Made by a program: the position numbers and the translations under genes. A model generated the notes under the pieces. That model searched no databases. It was not told where the DNA came from and was given only the letters and a program-made list of their open reading frames with translations. From contig NW_026262701.1 in assembly GCF_021869535.1 (NCBI RefSeq), positions 50,719,278 to 50,783,277 on the forward strand: a stretch of DNA of 64,000 nucleotides, given 5' to 3'. How positions within the stretch are numbered: the first letter of the stretch is position 1; each line of letters starts with the position of its first letter. Origin of the DNA: Mytilus californianus (Eukaryota > Mollusca > Bivalvia > Mytilida > Mytilidae). This document shows, piece by piece, positions 1-11,844 of the stretch.

Positions 1-134
1 TTTTGTTTAGTCAGGTTAATAGTTACTCCTTGCTATAGATCAATGACATTTTGTATTTATTTGCATTTCTAACAAATTATCGAATTAATTAGCAATGTTG
101 CTAATCATCAGATGTTTTTCATTTTCCGCTGCTA

Positions 135-160
135 GGCGAGACATCTCTGTCAACAGTTTA
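135..160 (-). repeat. Fragment of GTCTCGC minisatellite-element end
   Basis: GGCGAGACATCTCTGTCAAC matches, in reverse, the left end of the elements at 43478 and 45062. Only this end is present. Confidence 0.4.
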
Positions 161-287
161 TCTTACAAACTTGTGTTGATACTATTGTGTACATTTTGTA
201 AGAAATCAGAACATTATATAGTGACTTTATATTTATAGAGAAATGGATTTGTAAAATATATAATGTGTCTTTTTTAATTCTTTTTAG

Positions 288-354
288 GTTCTTCTGTGAT
301 ATGTTTTCATGGTGTGGGAATAAGACTTGGTGGTCTAATACAGCTAATACGAAG
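288..354 (+). CDS. Cassette 1 exon A
   Basis: The exon is 67 nt, between acceptor TTTTTAG and donor GTATGT. In the frame that copy 3 uses it enters with 2 nt, encodes 21 codons (ending GIRLGGLIQLIR) and leaves with 2 nt. It is one codon shorter than A of copy 3. Confidence 0.4.
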
Positions 355-3300
355 GTATGTACCAGTATGTTAGTCCTGTTTGGAAAAAAGAAAAAGTACT
401 ATAAAATGTATTTGGAAATAGCATGTGCTCTAAGCATGAAGGTTTGTAGGAGTTTGGTAAGAAGTCTTTGCTTTCTTTAATTGCCTTTAAAGGAGTAAAT
501 TTAATTATCTGATTTGATTATGTAAAAGTTTGTTGGGATGCTGGTTTGCTGTTCTCAACTTCTATTACAAATTTATAGACTTTTATTTAATTTGCCACTG
601 GACATTTAGCAACCAACAATCAAATGAATCAATCATTCAAAATATGGAATATACATACAGTATATCAAAAATGATCCTTATAAACAATCTTGAATGACTA
701 ATTTTATTTTTCAGGTTAGCATCACAGCTTGTCTGTAAAGATTGAAGCTGGGAGTGGGCATTGGAGCTGACTTTTATGGTAAGAACCAATACAAAAAAAA
801 AACAATATGTAAAAAAAGAAATATGTTAGACATCTACCATTGACTTGTTTTTCATCCTTTTCTGCTAATAAAGACTGGTAGTTAAAAAAATATATCAGCA
901 AATCACTTTTAAACAAAGAGAAAGGTTTTATGAATCATGATTATAATGACCAGTTATTTATTATTTTGCATTTGATATTGTTTCAATTTTCAGATTTTGC
1001 CAATTACGTTTAATTCAGTATATTTCTTTTTCAGATAACTGTGGCTGCATAAAAGGGCTATGTGATTTTACTGTAACAGTAAAGAATGTAATTCAGACTA
1101 TTTTTGTGTATGTTTGAGAAAATGTTTATAATTTTTACAAAAAGAAAAAAAAATTATGTACAGGTTCTCCATTTTCAACAAGATTGGAAGTTGTAGGTTA
1201 ATAGGTCTTTGAAATTTCAAAAATTACTTTCCATTTTCTGTTCATACTCATGTCTAGGCAAAACACTTCCAGTAGTTTAAGAATGGAGAATCTAAAAAAA
1301 AAGAGAAGAAAAAAAAAAAGAAAAAAATGTTTAATTATTGAAATGTTTTTTTATTTTTGCAAATTGTAATATATTTTTTCACCTTTGTGTCATTTTTAGC
1401 TGAGTTTATAACGAAGGGTATATTATTTTAAGAATATTTTACAAGAAGCATAGTTGAAGAATATCTTGATGAAAGTAGATTGATTGATTTTTGCTATTTA
1501 ACACCACTTTCAGCATGATTTGCTATACCTTGGCTGCCAGTTTTTATTTGTGGAGACAGCCTGGTGAAAACATCCCCTTCAACAGAGAAACTGGCAACGC
1601 TAGTCAATTAAGATTGACTTTTAACACACTTACAATGTGAGGGTTCAGAGTGTTGACAGGCTAGTGATACAGTAGTTGAACTACTTTGACCATTTAGCCA
1701 CCATTACTCCATCCGCACTAAATATGTTATTGAAATGTGTTGAATATTTGTAATTTGATTTTTTTTTTTTTTGAATACCGGTATACTATTTATGTTTTTT
1801 TGTTATATATAACAAAGATGTGGAGTTCTAACAGGGTGAAATTTAGGTCAAAGGGAGGTTATTGATTATACTGTGTTGAACTTCAAGTACTTGAAATTCC
1901 CTCAATGTTAGATTTTTATTTACTTGGATACTCACGTTTATGCACTTTTTTACATATCAGATGTTTTCTAGATTATAGAAATTTAGGGTGGGAAAAATTA
2001 TGTGTCACTTAAAATAATTATGTGAAATTTTTCAAAAAGTTTATTAATTGAAAGTGCATCTGATATTTTTTATGTACCGTATGTTACTTTATTTTCTAAA
2101 AACAAATGGACACAACATAGATTGACAATAAGATAGTGAGAAGAACCACCTTGTCAGCCAGGATAGCAGCTCTTAGGAAGATGGTCAATTAAATCTTCAA
2201 CCAAATCTGACTCTTTACCATGAAAATAGAAAAGGCAAGTTTATTTTAGCCAGATCTTTTTAGATAACAGACCCTTCTGAAATATTGCATTTAAAACACC
2301 ATTGATGAATTAATTTACCAGTTTAGTATTTAAAGATACAAGATACATGAACAAGATTTTCTATTAAAATATCAATAGTAAATCCTAAAAATAGTCATTA
2401 AACTTCAAGAAAAGACCAGTACAATTTAAAACACGATTTTGCATTCAATGGGAGATAACTTTGTAAAATCTTCAGATATTTTTTGTGCAGTTAAATTTAA
2501 ATCCGACGTTTTTTTACTTTTCTATCTTTTATATTGATTTTAAAAAAAAATGATTTTATACAATTGTCTACCTGCAATATGAAATCAGAACAATATTTAG
2601 TAAATTTTAGGTTATCAGGAACACATAAATTGATTTACAAAATGTATAATGTGTTGATTATAATTTCATTTCAGGTTCTTTCTGAGACATGTTTTCATGG
2701 TGTGGGAATAAGACTTGGTGGTCTTATACAGCTAATACAAAGGTATGTACTAGTATGTTAGTCCTGTTTTGGAAAACTTAAATGTATTATAAATATTTTA
2801 TGGAAAAACAAGATATGAACGCTTAAAAGATTTTTTACAGGAATCTACTCTTATTATTATAGCAGTAACCAAATGAGAGTAAAGTTTAGGATCTGAATTG
2901 TTTACATAAAAATGTGTTGGCTTGTTGGATTGCTGTCTCATCCATATGTTCTTGACATATATAACACATTTTAAGACTATTTCTATTTAATGATTTGCCA
3001 CTGGACCTAAGCAACCAACAACCAATCATTCAATCTATTCAATATACATACATAATGCCAACAAAGAACGTTTTAAACAGTTTTTATATGCCCGTTTACG
3101 GGACGTATTATGGTATACCGTTGTCTGTCCGTCTGTCTGTCCGTCTGTCGTCAACATGTCGGACATTAACTCAAAAACGCTTTAACCAATTTGCATAAAA
3201 CTTTGGTGAATTGTTTATATCTATTGACGTGAGCTCCCTTTAGTTTTTTATAAATTTTAGATTTTACGTTTCCGAGTTACAGGGTTTTATTAATGAATTA

Positions 3301-6300
3301 TCATTTTATATTTCAGGTTAGCATCACAGCTTGTCTGTAAGGATTGAAGCTGGGAGTGGGCATTGGAGCTGACTTTTATGGTAAGAATCAATACATAGAT
3401 TTATGAACTTTTCATCCAAGAGCATTTTAAAGCCCAAGATTTTTGTTAGGCACAGATGTAAATCTTACATATTAATGTCTTCTTTACTTATAGTTGAATA
3501 AACAATTTAGAAGGAGATATAAAGATATATGAGAAGTCAAAAAGTATAATGTATAATGCGAAATCTTCGGATTTCAGTTTTTTTGTTATCTATAGTTGTC
3601 CCCATATATGAAAATATGTACGTGTGGTATGTATGCCAATGAGACAGCTATCAACCAGAGACCAAATGATGTGGATGCAACTAAATGTCACCCTATGCCT
3701 TCAACAATGAGCAAAACCTATATTGTATAGTTAGCTATAAAGGTTCAACATGACTAAATGTTAAAAAATTCAATCAAGTATGTTAATAGCCTGATATACT
3801 ATATATAGCTATAAAACAATGTTAAAAAGATACTTGTAAAGACATCAGCCAATGACTTGTTTTTCATCCTTTTATTGCTAAGAAATACTGGTACTTTAAA
3901 ATTTATGTCAACAAATCACTTTATAACAAAGAAAAAGAAATGTTCTATACATTATAATTGTAATGCTCAGTTAACTATAATTGTTTTGCATTAAATATTT
4001 CAATGTTCATGAGTAATGTATATTTCTTTTTCAGATAACTGTGGCTGCATAAAATGGTTGTGTGATATAACTGCAACAGTAAAGAATGTAATTCAGACTA
4101 TTTTTGTGTATGCTTGAGAAAATGTTTAAAAAAAATATGTAAAGATTCTCCATTTTCAACAAGATTGGAAGTTGTAGGTTAACTTGTATTTGACATTACA
4201 AAAATTCTTTCTATTTTCCATTTATACTCATGTCAAGTCAAAACACTTCCAGCAGTTTAAGAATGGATAATCTAAAAGAAAAAGAAAGAAAAAAGAAAAA
4301 AAAAATGTTCAATTATTGAAATGTATTTTTTTTTTTTGCAAATTGTAATGTATATATTTTTGCCATCTTTTTGTTATTTAAGGATTTGAGATACTTTCAA
4401 ATTTTACAAGTTACTTTATACATGTAGTTAATGCAATTAAATCTGCCGATGTGAATATTCCCACTAAATTTCTTAGCAAAAATTTTAATTATTTTTGTTT
4501 TTTTTAGCAATGTTCAAAATACCTTACCATAGCAAATGCCTCTCTAGTGTAAACTAAAAAGATGAATAATGGTCTGCAGTAAATATATCCCCTTACAACC
4601 TTTTCTTTTCATGTTAATTTTAATATCTTTAAGATATGTGACAAGGGTGCTCTAATGCAGAGGAATTTACGAAGTTAAGAAGTTAGAAATATATTTTTTG
4701 CACTTTTTTTGTCAACTTTAGCTGATTTTGGTTTGTAACCAAGGTGATATTTTTTAAAGAATAATTTTACAAAAGGCATAGTTGAAGAACATCTTGTTGA
4801 AATTGGATTGGTTGATTTTTGGTGTTAAACACCACTTTAACATGATTTACTATAATTTTGGCTGTAAATTTTTATTTGTGGAGACAGCCAGAGTGCCTGG
4901 TGAAAACATCACCTTCATCAGGGAAACGGAAAAACCCTAGTCAAATTAATAATGAAGTTACACATTTCATTTGAGGGTTCTCAGTGTTGACAGGCTAGTG
5001 ATACAGTAGTTGAACTACTTATAGGACCACTCTGCCACCATAATTCGATCAATACGAAATATTTTATTGAAATGTGTTAGATTTTTGTTATCAATCTATT
5101 TTTTAATTTTAATTGTACTATTTTATTTATTTTGTTTAATATAACAAGGATGTGGAGTCCGAACAGGGTGAAATTTGGGTCAAAGGGAGGCAATTTATTA
5201 TACCCCTGTTTAACTCCACATACTTGAAATTCCCTCATTGTTAGGATTTTCATCTACTTGGATATTCATGTTTGTACATTTTTTTTAATATCAGATGTAT
5301 ACTAGCTAATATTGACTATTATTTAGAGCTCTGTAATAAAAAAAAATAAATGTAAGCAGAGCTCTAGATAATAAGTATGCAGGGTGGGAGAAATCTTGGG
5401 TCATTAACAATTGATTTGCTGAAATTTTCAAGAAAGGGGATTTATTGGAAATGCATCTGATATATTTAATGTATAAAACTATATTTAAAAAAAAAAGATG
5501 TTAAGATGATGAGGAGAGCCACCTTGTCAGCCGGGAGAGCAGCTCTAAGGGAGATGGTCAATTTAATCTTCACCAAGTCTGAGGCTTTACCATGAGAAAT
5601 ATGTGGTAAGTTTATATATTCCACAAATTTTATGGTAATATATATATAGGCATTTAACATTATTTTTTAAGGGTTCTTTTCTATCAGTGTTTGGTTTCTA
5701 GTCTTACATTTGTTTTCTGTCTGGTGTCGAGTGAGCTGTGTTGGATAGAAACCAACTGTATGCAAGTTATTATCAATGAATTTGTAAACTTATTTGGGTC
5801 GAACAAATTTTTATGCAAAGTCTGTAACTGTTTGAATATTGAATTGATATAGAATCATTTTCATAGAGGATTTCTTGGCGCTCTTATGTTATCTATTGAC
5901 TGGGTCAGATAAGGTGAAAGTTTGTAACGCCCACTTGTCACATTGAATGTGTTATAGACATTTAAACTGGGGTCGCCAAAGGTTCTAAATGCCTACAACA
6001 AATAGTACGAATTACTAGCAGAGGACTAAACCTTGCGTGTTGATTTAAATGGTGAATAATTATTTTCTTTTTTTCTTCTCTTGTGCCTACATGTACTTTG
6101 CTCTTTTATTAGCTCACCGGGGCCCTTCGGGTCCCATGTGAGCTTATGCCATCACTTGGCGTCCGTTGTCGTCCGTTGTCTGTCGTCGTCGTCTGTTGTC
6201 GTCTGTCATAAACTATTTAAAAAATCTTCTCTGAAACTACTGGGCCAAATACCTTTAAACTTTAACTAAATGTTCCTTAGGGTATCTAGTTTATAAATTG

Positions 6301-8559
6301 TATCCGAAGTTTTGATCCATCGACAAACATGGCTGCCATGACTAAAAATAGACCATAGGGGTCAAATGAAGTTTTTGGCTTATATCTCAAAAATTAAAGC
6401 TTTTAGAGCAAATCTGACACAGGGTAAAATTGTTCAATTGGTCAAGATCTATCAGCTCTGAAATTTTCAGACGAATCGAACAACCCATTGTTTGGTTGCT
6501 ACCACCGAATTGGTAGTTTTAACAAAATTTTGCAGTTTTTTTTATTTTGAATATTATTATAGATATATATAAACTGTAAGCAGCAATAATGTTCAGCAAA
6601 GTAAGATCTACAAAAAAGTTAATATGACTATAATTGTCAATTGACCCCTTAAGGAGTTATTGCCCTTAAAAGACACTTTTACACAATTTGTTCATCAAGT
6701 TTGCTCACATTTAAAAATCTTCTCCTCTGAAATACAGGTGAGCGATTCAGGCTCTTGAGAGCCTCTTGTTCTATTTAAATCCCTATTGGAAGGCCTCTGA
6801 CAGACTCAGTGAGCGTAAAATCACTGTTATCGATAGCCATTGGCAAACAAGTTAAAGGCACTGTAAATTCAGAAATTATTGCGTGCAATTATTAATAAAT
6901 AAATTTGGTGTAATTACTGTCTTCTAATTGGTTAAACGTATTACTTTTATTTTCAATGTTGTCAATTTTTATGGCGAGACGCCCACTCTGACGTTGTATA
7001 TTCATACGCCAACATCCGTGTACGTTTTTATGGTTAATATAAATAATATAAAAAGTTCTTTGAGCCTTATTTTTGTTAGAAATTTATTTATAATGAATGG
7101 CTATAATTTATTTTGAATTTATTGAACCATAAAATTAATTTTTGACTCTCCACATTTTACATAATCTGCTTCTCGGATTATTCAATGTGAAGAGTCAAAA
7201 ATTAATTTTATGGTTCAATAAATTCAAAATAAATAATAACTTATGGTTCAATAAATTCAAAATAAATAATATAACCATTCATTAATTGTGATTTTTTAAT
7301 TTTAGACTAAAATGCGATTTTAATTTTTGCGATATTGAGAAAAATCCTGTTTAATTCATATAAAAAATTTCAAAATGCTAGTTTAAATTATTGCCAATAC
7401 AACCATGTTGCATTTTTCGCAATAATAAAAACATTGCAATAGTTTCTGAATTTACAGTAATTGAGTTAGTATTATTACCAACATAAGTATTGGGGTTGTC
7501 TACGCTGTTATGAAAATGATTTTAAGAACCATCAAAAGAGAACAAAACCATCCGATTTTGTAATTGAATATTCCAATATCATTGTCTTATACATATATGT
7601 GCACTTGCACAAGGTCAATTTCTATCTCTAGCAGTTTAAAGTTTATATAGTGAAGATGATAATGTATAACAGGTTTTAATAAATGAAGCATAGCATTATT
7701 TTGTTAGTCTTCTTAGAGACAGATTGATCTGTAAACAAGTAATAATTTTTATATTTTTTTTATTTTTAGGTTGTTATAATGATGATGTTTTCATGGTGTT
7801 GGGAGTAAGACTTGGATGTCTGATATTGTTAACATGTTGGTAGGTAATCAAGCATCTTTTTAGTAATATAATATTTGGTTATTGCGTACCAAAAAAATAA
7901 TTTTACACTGATGAGATACCGGTTGAATTTTTTTGGTAAATATAAAACTTTAATTCAGAATACCAAATATTTTTTCCATAATTTTTTGTTTTCCTAGTGC
8001 AATTTTAAATTAAGTACATGTGTAATAATTTTTTTTAGGAAAGTTTAGTATAACTTGACTACTTTTATATTCCAGGTTAGCATCAGGTTTCCATTGGGTT
8101 ACTTGCTGGGATAAAGCTGTTATAAGGTGAGAACTTATTCATCAACATACAACTTTAATGTGTTTATGTTATGGTGTGATGAATGTCACTGAATAGATTT
8201 CAATATATATATATATATTTTTTTAATTTACAATTAAAAAAAATCAGTATTCAATCTTTTCATTTTAAAATAATGTACCCTTTAAAGCAGATACTAGATC
8301 TGAAGAAGATATATGAAGGGGAGATAACAATAAAATCGGATATTTTTGATACTATATATTTTTGAGTAATCAATATAAGTAATAAACAAATTGTTTAACA
8401 TACACTGATGTCTGTTTCTTTATTCCCGTTAGATTATTTTAAAATTAAGGATCAACAATTGAAATTTAACTTTGTTTCTTTTTCAGTCGAAAGAATTGCT
8501 GTTGCTGCCTTCCTTGTATGGTAAAACCTCAGACTACAATCCTGCAAACCATTGGATGA
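288..8559 (+). CDS. 3' end of an unnamed membrane-type protein gene with three tandem terminal cassettes
   Basis: Three copies of a cassette of three short exons (A, B, C) occur in order. Copy 1 has A 288-354, B 715-778 and C from 1035. Copy 2 has A 2675-2742, B 3317-3380 and C from 4035. Copy 3 has A 7770-7839, B 8076-8126 and C from 8487. Each exon has an AG acceptor, and A and B have GT donors. Only copy 3 reads through all three exons in one frame (about 63 residues, stop at 8557-8559). Copy 1 reads A into B in the same entry phase and then stops at 743-745. Copy 2 is shifted by one base in A. The natural reading is alternative or decayed 3' ends of a gene that begins outside the window. 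No known family was recognised, so the upstream exons would be decisive. A non-coding host transcript remains possible. Confidence 0.45.
715..778 (+). CDS. Cassette 1 exon B, in-frame stop
   Basis: The exon is 64 nt, between acceptor TTTTTCAG and donor GTAAGA. Continuing from exon A it reads LASQLVCKD and then TGA at 743-745, so this copy would give a shorter C-terminus than copy 3. The rest of the exon and exon C (from 1035) would then be 3' UTR. Confidence 0.4.
1035..1120 (+). other. Cassette 1 exon C (probable 3' UTR)
   Basis: An acceptor (TCTTTTTCAG) precedes sequence that is nearly identical to the 4035 copy. A frame entered from the end of exon B (phase 1) reads NCGCIKGLCD and runs to a TGA at about 1118-1120, the same place as in copy 2. 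That frame is blocked upstream by a TAA in exon B, so coding use needs an alternative start or acceptor. Confidence 0.35.
2675..2742 (+). pseudogene. Cassette 2 exon A, frame-shifted
   Basis: This copy is nearly identical to exon A of copy 1 but is 68 nt instead of 67, with one extra base near the 5' end. Entered in the phase used by copies 1 and 3 it meets TGA after two codons. Entered in phase 0 it stays open and rejoins the GIRLGGLIQLI frame. It is therefore either decayed or spliced from a different upstream exon. Confidence 0.4.
3081..3292 (+). repeat. TATGCCCGTTTACGGG dispersed element, 5' part
   Basis: It begins TTTTTATATGCCCG and contains a CTGTCCGT run and an ATTGTTTATATCTATTGACG block. 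The same sequence starts the longer copies at 16409 and 59589. This copy is truncated after one minisatellite unit and lies in the A-B intron of cassette 2. Confidence 0.7.
3317..3380 (+). CDS. Cassette 2 exon B
   Basis: The exon is 64 nt, the same length as B of copy 1, with acceptor TATTTCAG and donor GTAAGA. I see only one substitution from copy 1 (AAAG to AAGG). It ends the frame from exon A with the same LASQLVCKD and stop. Such conservation, against much more diverged flanking introns, suggests constraint or gene conversion. Confidence 0.4.
3617..3745 (+). repeat. GCCAATGAGACAACT dispersed repeat
   Basis: The text (TATGCCAATGAGACAGCTAT, then ACCAGAGACCAAATGA and TTCAACAATGAGCAAA) recurs at least ten times in the window in both orientations. 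It is a high-copy family that I remember from mussel genomic DNA. Confidence 0.6.
4035..4120 (+). other. Cassette 2 exon C (probable 3' UTR)
   Basis: The acceptor TTTTTCAG is followed by the same sequence as at 1035 with a few substitutions. The phase-1 frame reads NCGCIKWLCD and ends at an equivalent TGA (about 4118-4120). It is probably untranslated, as in copy 1. Confidence 0.35.
6108..6770 (+). repeat. CTCACCGGGGCCC element with 3' hairpin
   Basis: It starts at AGCTCACCGGGGCCC, carries a CGTC-rich stretch (6160-6210), and ends with GGCTCTTGAGAGCC, a perfect hairpin, followed by TCTTGTT. Partial relatives lie near 17985, 21160, 24335 and 39950 (reverse). The region has no open frame of note. 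Confidence 0.6.
6860..7458. mobile_element. Foldback/MITE element with ACTGTAAATTCAG TIRs
   Basis: The ends are inverted copies: ACTGTAAATTCAGAAATTAT at the left and TTTCTGAATTTACAGT at the right. The middle is a large palindrome (arms about 7103-7155 and 7182-7233), with the second arm partly repeated to about 7275. No transposase frame was seen. The target-site duplication was not resolved. Confidence 0.65.
7770..7839 (+). CDS. Cassette 3 exon A, coding
   Basis: The exon is 70 nt, between acceptor TATTTTTAG and donor GTAGGT. It enters with 2 nt, encodes CYNDDVFMVLGVRLGCLILL and onward, and leaves with 2 nt that join exon B as a Trp codon. The run VFMVLGVRLGCLILLTCW is hydrophobic enough for a membrane segment. 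Confidence 0.5.
8076..8126 (+). CDS. Cassette 3 exon B, coding
   Basis: The exon is 51 nt, between acceptor TATTCCAG and donor GTGAGA. It reads LASGFHWVTCWDKAVI and splits a Ser codon with exon C. It starts like B of copies 1 and 2 (GTTAGCATCA) but lacks their in-frame stop. Confidence 0.5.
8487..8559 (+). CDS. Cassette 3 exon C, terminal coding exon
   Basis: After acceptor TTTTTCAG it reads RKNCCCCLPCMVKPQTTILQTIG and then TGA at 8557-8559. Five Cys within six residues (CCCCLPC), just after a hydrophobic stretch and a basic RK, resemble a palmitoylated juxtamembrane tail. That reading is inference. 3' UTR follows; its end was not determined. Confidence 0.5.
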
Positions 8560-10504
8560 ACTGTTGCTATCTTTTGTAAAAAAAAATAGCAGATATTTGT
8601 CTTAAAAGCAGAATGAATTATAAATGCAATTAATTTTTAACGCTTTATTATTCAAATTATAAATATTTATTTCATTATTTTTTCTTGCATTCAATAGTTG
8701 TTTTGTGATTGAAGAAATATAAAAAAAAAACTGTGAAATTATTGTTATTTGAGAGGTCCCAAAGGTATGATATATGGTTTCACAAGATACCCATAAGACT
8801 TGCTTCAGTTTACATATATTTTTTTAAGTTATGTACACTGGTTAAGAATTATAAGTCCTTTGTGAAAATGATTTTTTTCTGGTTAGAAACCTATTAAGTA
8901 GGACTTGGATGGCCAAACACTAAAAGGGAATAAAACAAATCCCCTATTAAACAATTTAAGTACTGAGTTTTTGGTGCAATATGAACTAGAAATAAAAATG
9001 TTTAGTTAGATGGTTTGTTTTGACTCTGCATTCTTTACATTCATACAAATTAATGGCTGTCAGTTTTATTTATTGGTTTTGGTTATATATTATAAATGCA
9101 TTATTCAGCATCTGAGACCACTCAAGTGAAAATAATTACATGTACATAGTTTTTGCAGTTTGTCATATTTTCTCATTTTTGTGTGATTGATTTCTATATT
9201 TTTTCTCATTTATGATTATTTATATTTTAATGTTTGATTTTTGATGCTTGTACTCAGCTCTAAACAATTACCTCCCCCCTCCACATGTATAACCAGGATC
9301 CTGTAAAAGAAGTTTTGATTTTGAAGGATGGATGGATAATTAAAAATGCAAGATTTTTTTAATGTGCTAGTTCATAATGTAAAAGTCTGCACAAGACATC
9401 TAACCCTACCTGAACACATTATTCTGACTTCCAGCTGACCAGTCTTTGCTCCTACTCCTAATTGCTGAATGCTTAGCAGGAGAGCATCAAATACCAATTT
9501 TCAATTCTTTGATATGACCCAGGGCAGGACCAAATCCCATGCCCATCTGCACTCCTGTTGTTATTAAAGAAGATTTGTCTGTCTGTTTGTCCATCATCAT
9601 CTCTCATCCACAGCTTATAAACTATTGGAAGGTTTTCATTTAAACTTTCAGATTATCTTCTGTCTCTAATGGCTGTGTATATTTAATTTTATTATAATGA
9701 AATTTTGGGGTTCTCAATTGTAATGAATGGACCTAAGTATTTGAAAAAAAAGGGAAAGAAGCTTAAATTCTCATACCACCATTTTATCATGTGAAGGATA
9801 GGTTGGTTCAAATATATTTGTTTTTAATCATGTTTTTAGTAGTTGGATCTCATTATGACAAAATTTTAATGACTTAAATTCAAAATAAATTTGGGGTTCA
9901 CACTGATATATATTACCACTGTAGCTTTAATGTAAATTTTATAAAGCTTTGCTATAACAAGATTTGTGTTTTATCTTGTTTTATCTGATTTTAGTGGTTT
10001 TTATGTGATTTTATTTGTTTTTAATGTCAAATCTTGTTATACCAAGCCTTAGTATGATTGAGTTTATATATGTTGATTATACATGCAATTCAAAATATAA
10101 ATTTACATAATGAGATCAGACATTTATTATGCTTTTAACTCCTCTTAGTGGATAGAATAAAAAAAAAAATGAACATAAATATTGAAGTGGTCCTTGAAGA
10201 TTGACCAACTTGCAAGATTTATAAATGCAGAATCTTGCTCTAACTAAATCTATGTTCTTATCAGCTGAACCAACCTATCCTTCAATATGAGTAATAAAAT
10301 TTTATAAATGGAAAAGTCCATTCTTCGATTGGGGAACCTTTGGATGTGAAAAAAATATACACAATGCCAACAGATACTGAAGATTATTTGAAAGTTTAGG
10401 CAAAATCAATTCAATCCTTTAATTGTGATTGGAAGTTGTAGACGGATGAGAAAACAGATGATATACTTGCTTACTATGTCACATTTCCTAAAGGATATGG
10501 ACTA

Positions 10505-10625
10505 TGGGTATGGGTTTTGCTCATGATTGAAGGCTGTAGGTGACTGATAGTTGTTAAATTCTATGTCATTTGGTCTCTGGTGGAGAGTTGTCTCATTGGC
10601 AATCATATTTTATATGGCCTTTGTT
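10505..10625 (-). repeat. GCCAATGAGACAACT dispersed repeat
   Basis: This is an inverted copy: TGGAGAGTTGTCTCATTGGC is the reverse complement of the family core. It abuts the AGGGGCCAGCTGAAGG repeat that follows. Confidence 0.6.
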
Positions 10626-10860
10626 AGTATTGTATCATTTTTAATTTTAGTTTCTTGTGTATAATTTGGAGTTTAGTATGACGTCCATTATCACTGAACT
10701 AGTATACATATTTATTTAGGGGCCAGCTGAAGGACGCCTCCGGGTGCGGGAGTTTCTCGCTGCATTGAGGACCCATTGGTGGCCTTTGGCTGTTGTCTGC
10801 TCTATGGTCGGGTTGTTGTCTCTTTGACACATTCCCCATTTCCATTCTCAATTTTATATC
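10614..10860 (+). repeat. AGGGGCCAGCTGAAGG dispersed repeat, intact copy
   Basis: It contains GTATCATTTTTAATTTTAG, GGACGCCTCCGGGTGC, the block around GTTGTTGTCTCTTTGACA, and it ends in the block CCCCATTTCCATTCTCAATT. Other copies are at 48128 (reverse), 58804/61936 (split by an insertion) and 63709 (reverse). The unbroken GTATCATTTTT-AATTTTAG junction here shows where the split copy was interrupted. Confidence 0.7.
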
Positions 10861-11844
10861 TCCTCTTTTTATTTTAAATGAAATAATTACTTATTACTTC
10901 CTGGGCAAAAAGTTCTGGTTCCAAGAAAATAATAAAAAAAAAATACTTATATCATACATGTATTGTTAAATAACTATCCTACTTTGATATAAAGAATTGA
11001 CTTTGGTTAGAAATTGGGAGGAATTATAAAGAAACTTTATATACAATATAAGAGCTTGGGGTTATAAATGTTTAATGAAATGCAGTGAACTATTTCCTTG
11101 GTGATCTAATAATTTTTGCACAGATCATGATATTAGTTTATTTAAATAACCCAGTAAATAAATTGAGTACACCTCATAAATGAATTTGATTCATGTATTT
11201 TTATGCATTTTTTATCTTAGTATTTACCATTGTATTCATTGTTATATTTGTAAATGCCTCTTCGTATGTGACAAACTGAGGATTCATATATTTTATGAAA
11301 TTATATAAATTTATTTGAAGTTTGGTATTTAAAAGTATTGGAAAGCACCAAGTTTAATATTCAGAGCAAAAAAAATATTCCTTTAAGACCTAAGGATATT
11401 AAAATTTAAGACATGTATCTCAGAACAGAATTGATTTTCTAAATTCTATTTAAACAGCTAGTCTGGGAACTGGTATCAAGAAACTAAAAAGAATCCTCAG
11501 CTCTGTCAGTTATTTTGTATAATTGTAATATTTAACCAATGATACCTTACCCATGATGCAGATCCTTTTCCTCCTTTTACTTATAAAGGGACTAAAAACT
11601 TATTATTATTACAATTTCTATGGTATTTGTACACACTTGATGGAGCAGAATGGGTCTGGTTTCATTTGGGTATTTTATATTATGATGCATGATAATGACA
11701 TAAATAAATAGGTAAATAAAAGTTTAATTGAGAAAACCTATCTTATATTTTATTTGAGTCTGAATGACAAATAAAGGGGGAAGAGGTTTCTGTGGTCAAG
11801 GGGAACACACAGCTGATTTATTGTATGGTATGGACGAAGTTTAA

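Larger units (their letters stand above)
180..2260. repeat. Segmental duplication, copy 1
   Basis: This block matches the 2570-5640 block in order: an upstream flank near GAAATCAGAACA, exons A, B and C, a shared downstream block around TGTGGAGT..AACAGGGTGAAA (1819-1842), and a final block around 2141-2226 matching 5513-5601. Spacing between matches varies, so indels have accumulated. The boundaries are approximate. Confidence 0.75.
2570..5640. repeat. Segmental duplication, copy 2
   Basis: This is the second copy of the 180-2260 block. It is longer because mobile DNA has entered its introns: the TATGCCCGTTTACGGG element at 3081-3292 and a segment around 3480-3820 that has no counterpart in copy 1. 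Confidence 0.75.

Noticed and set aside
7775-7835. C/D-box snoRNA in cassette 3 exon A (ATGATGA ... TCTGA)
   Set aside because: The boxes are present but the flanks do not form a convincing terminal stem. Copies 1 and 2 lack good boxes, and the frame and splice sites explain the sequence better.
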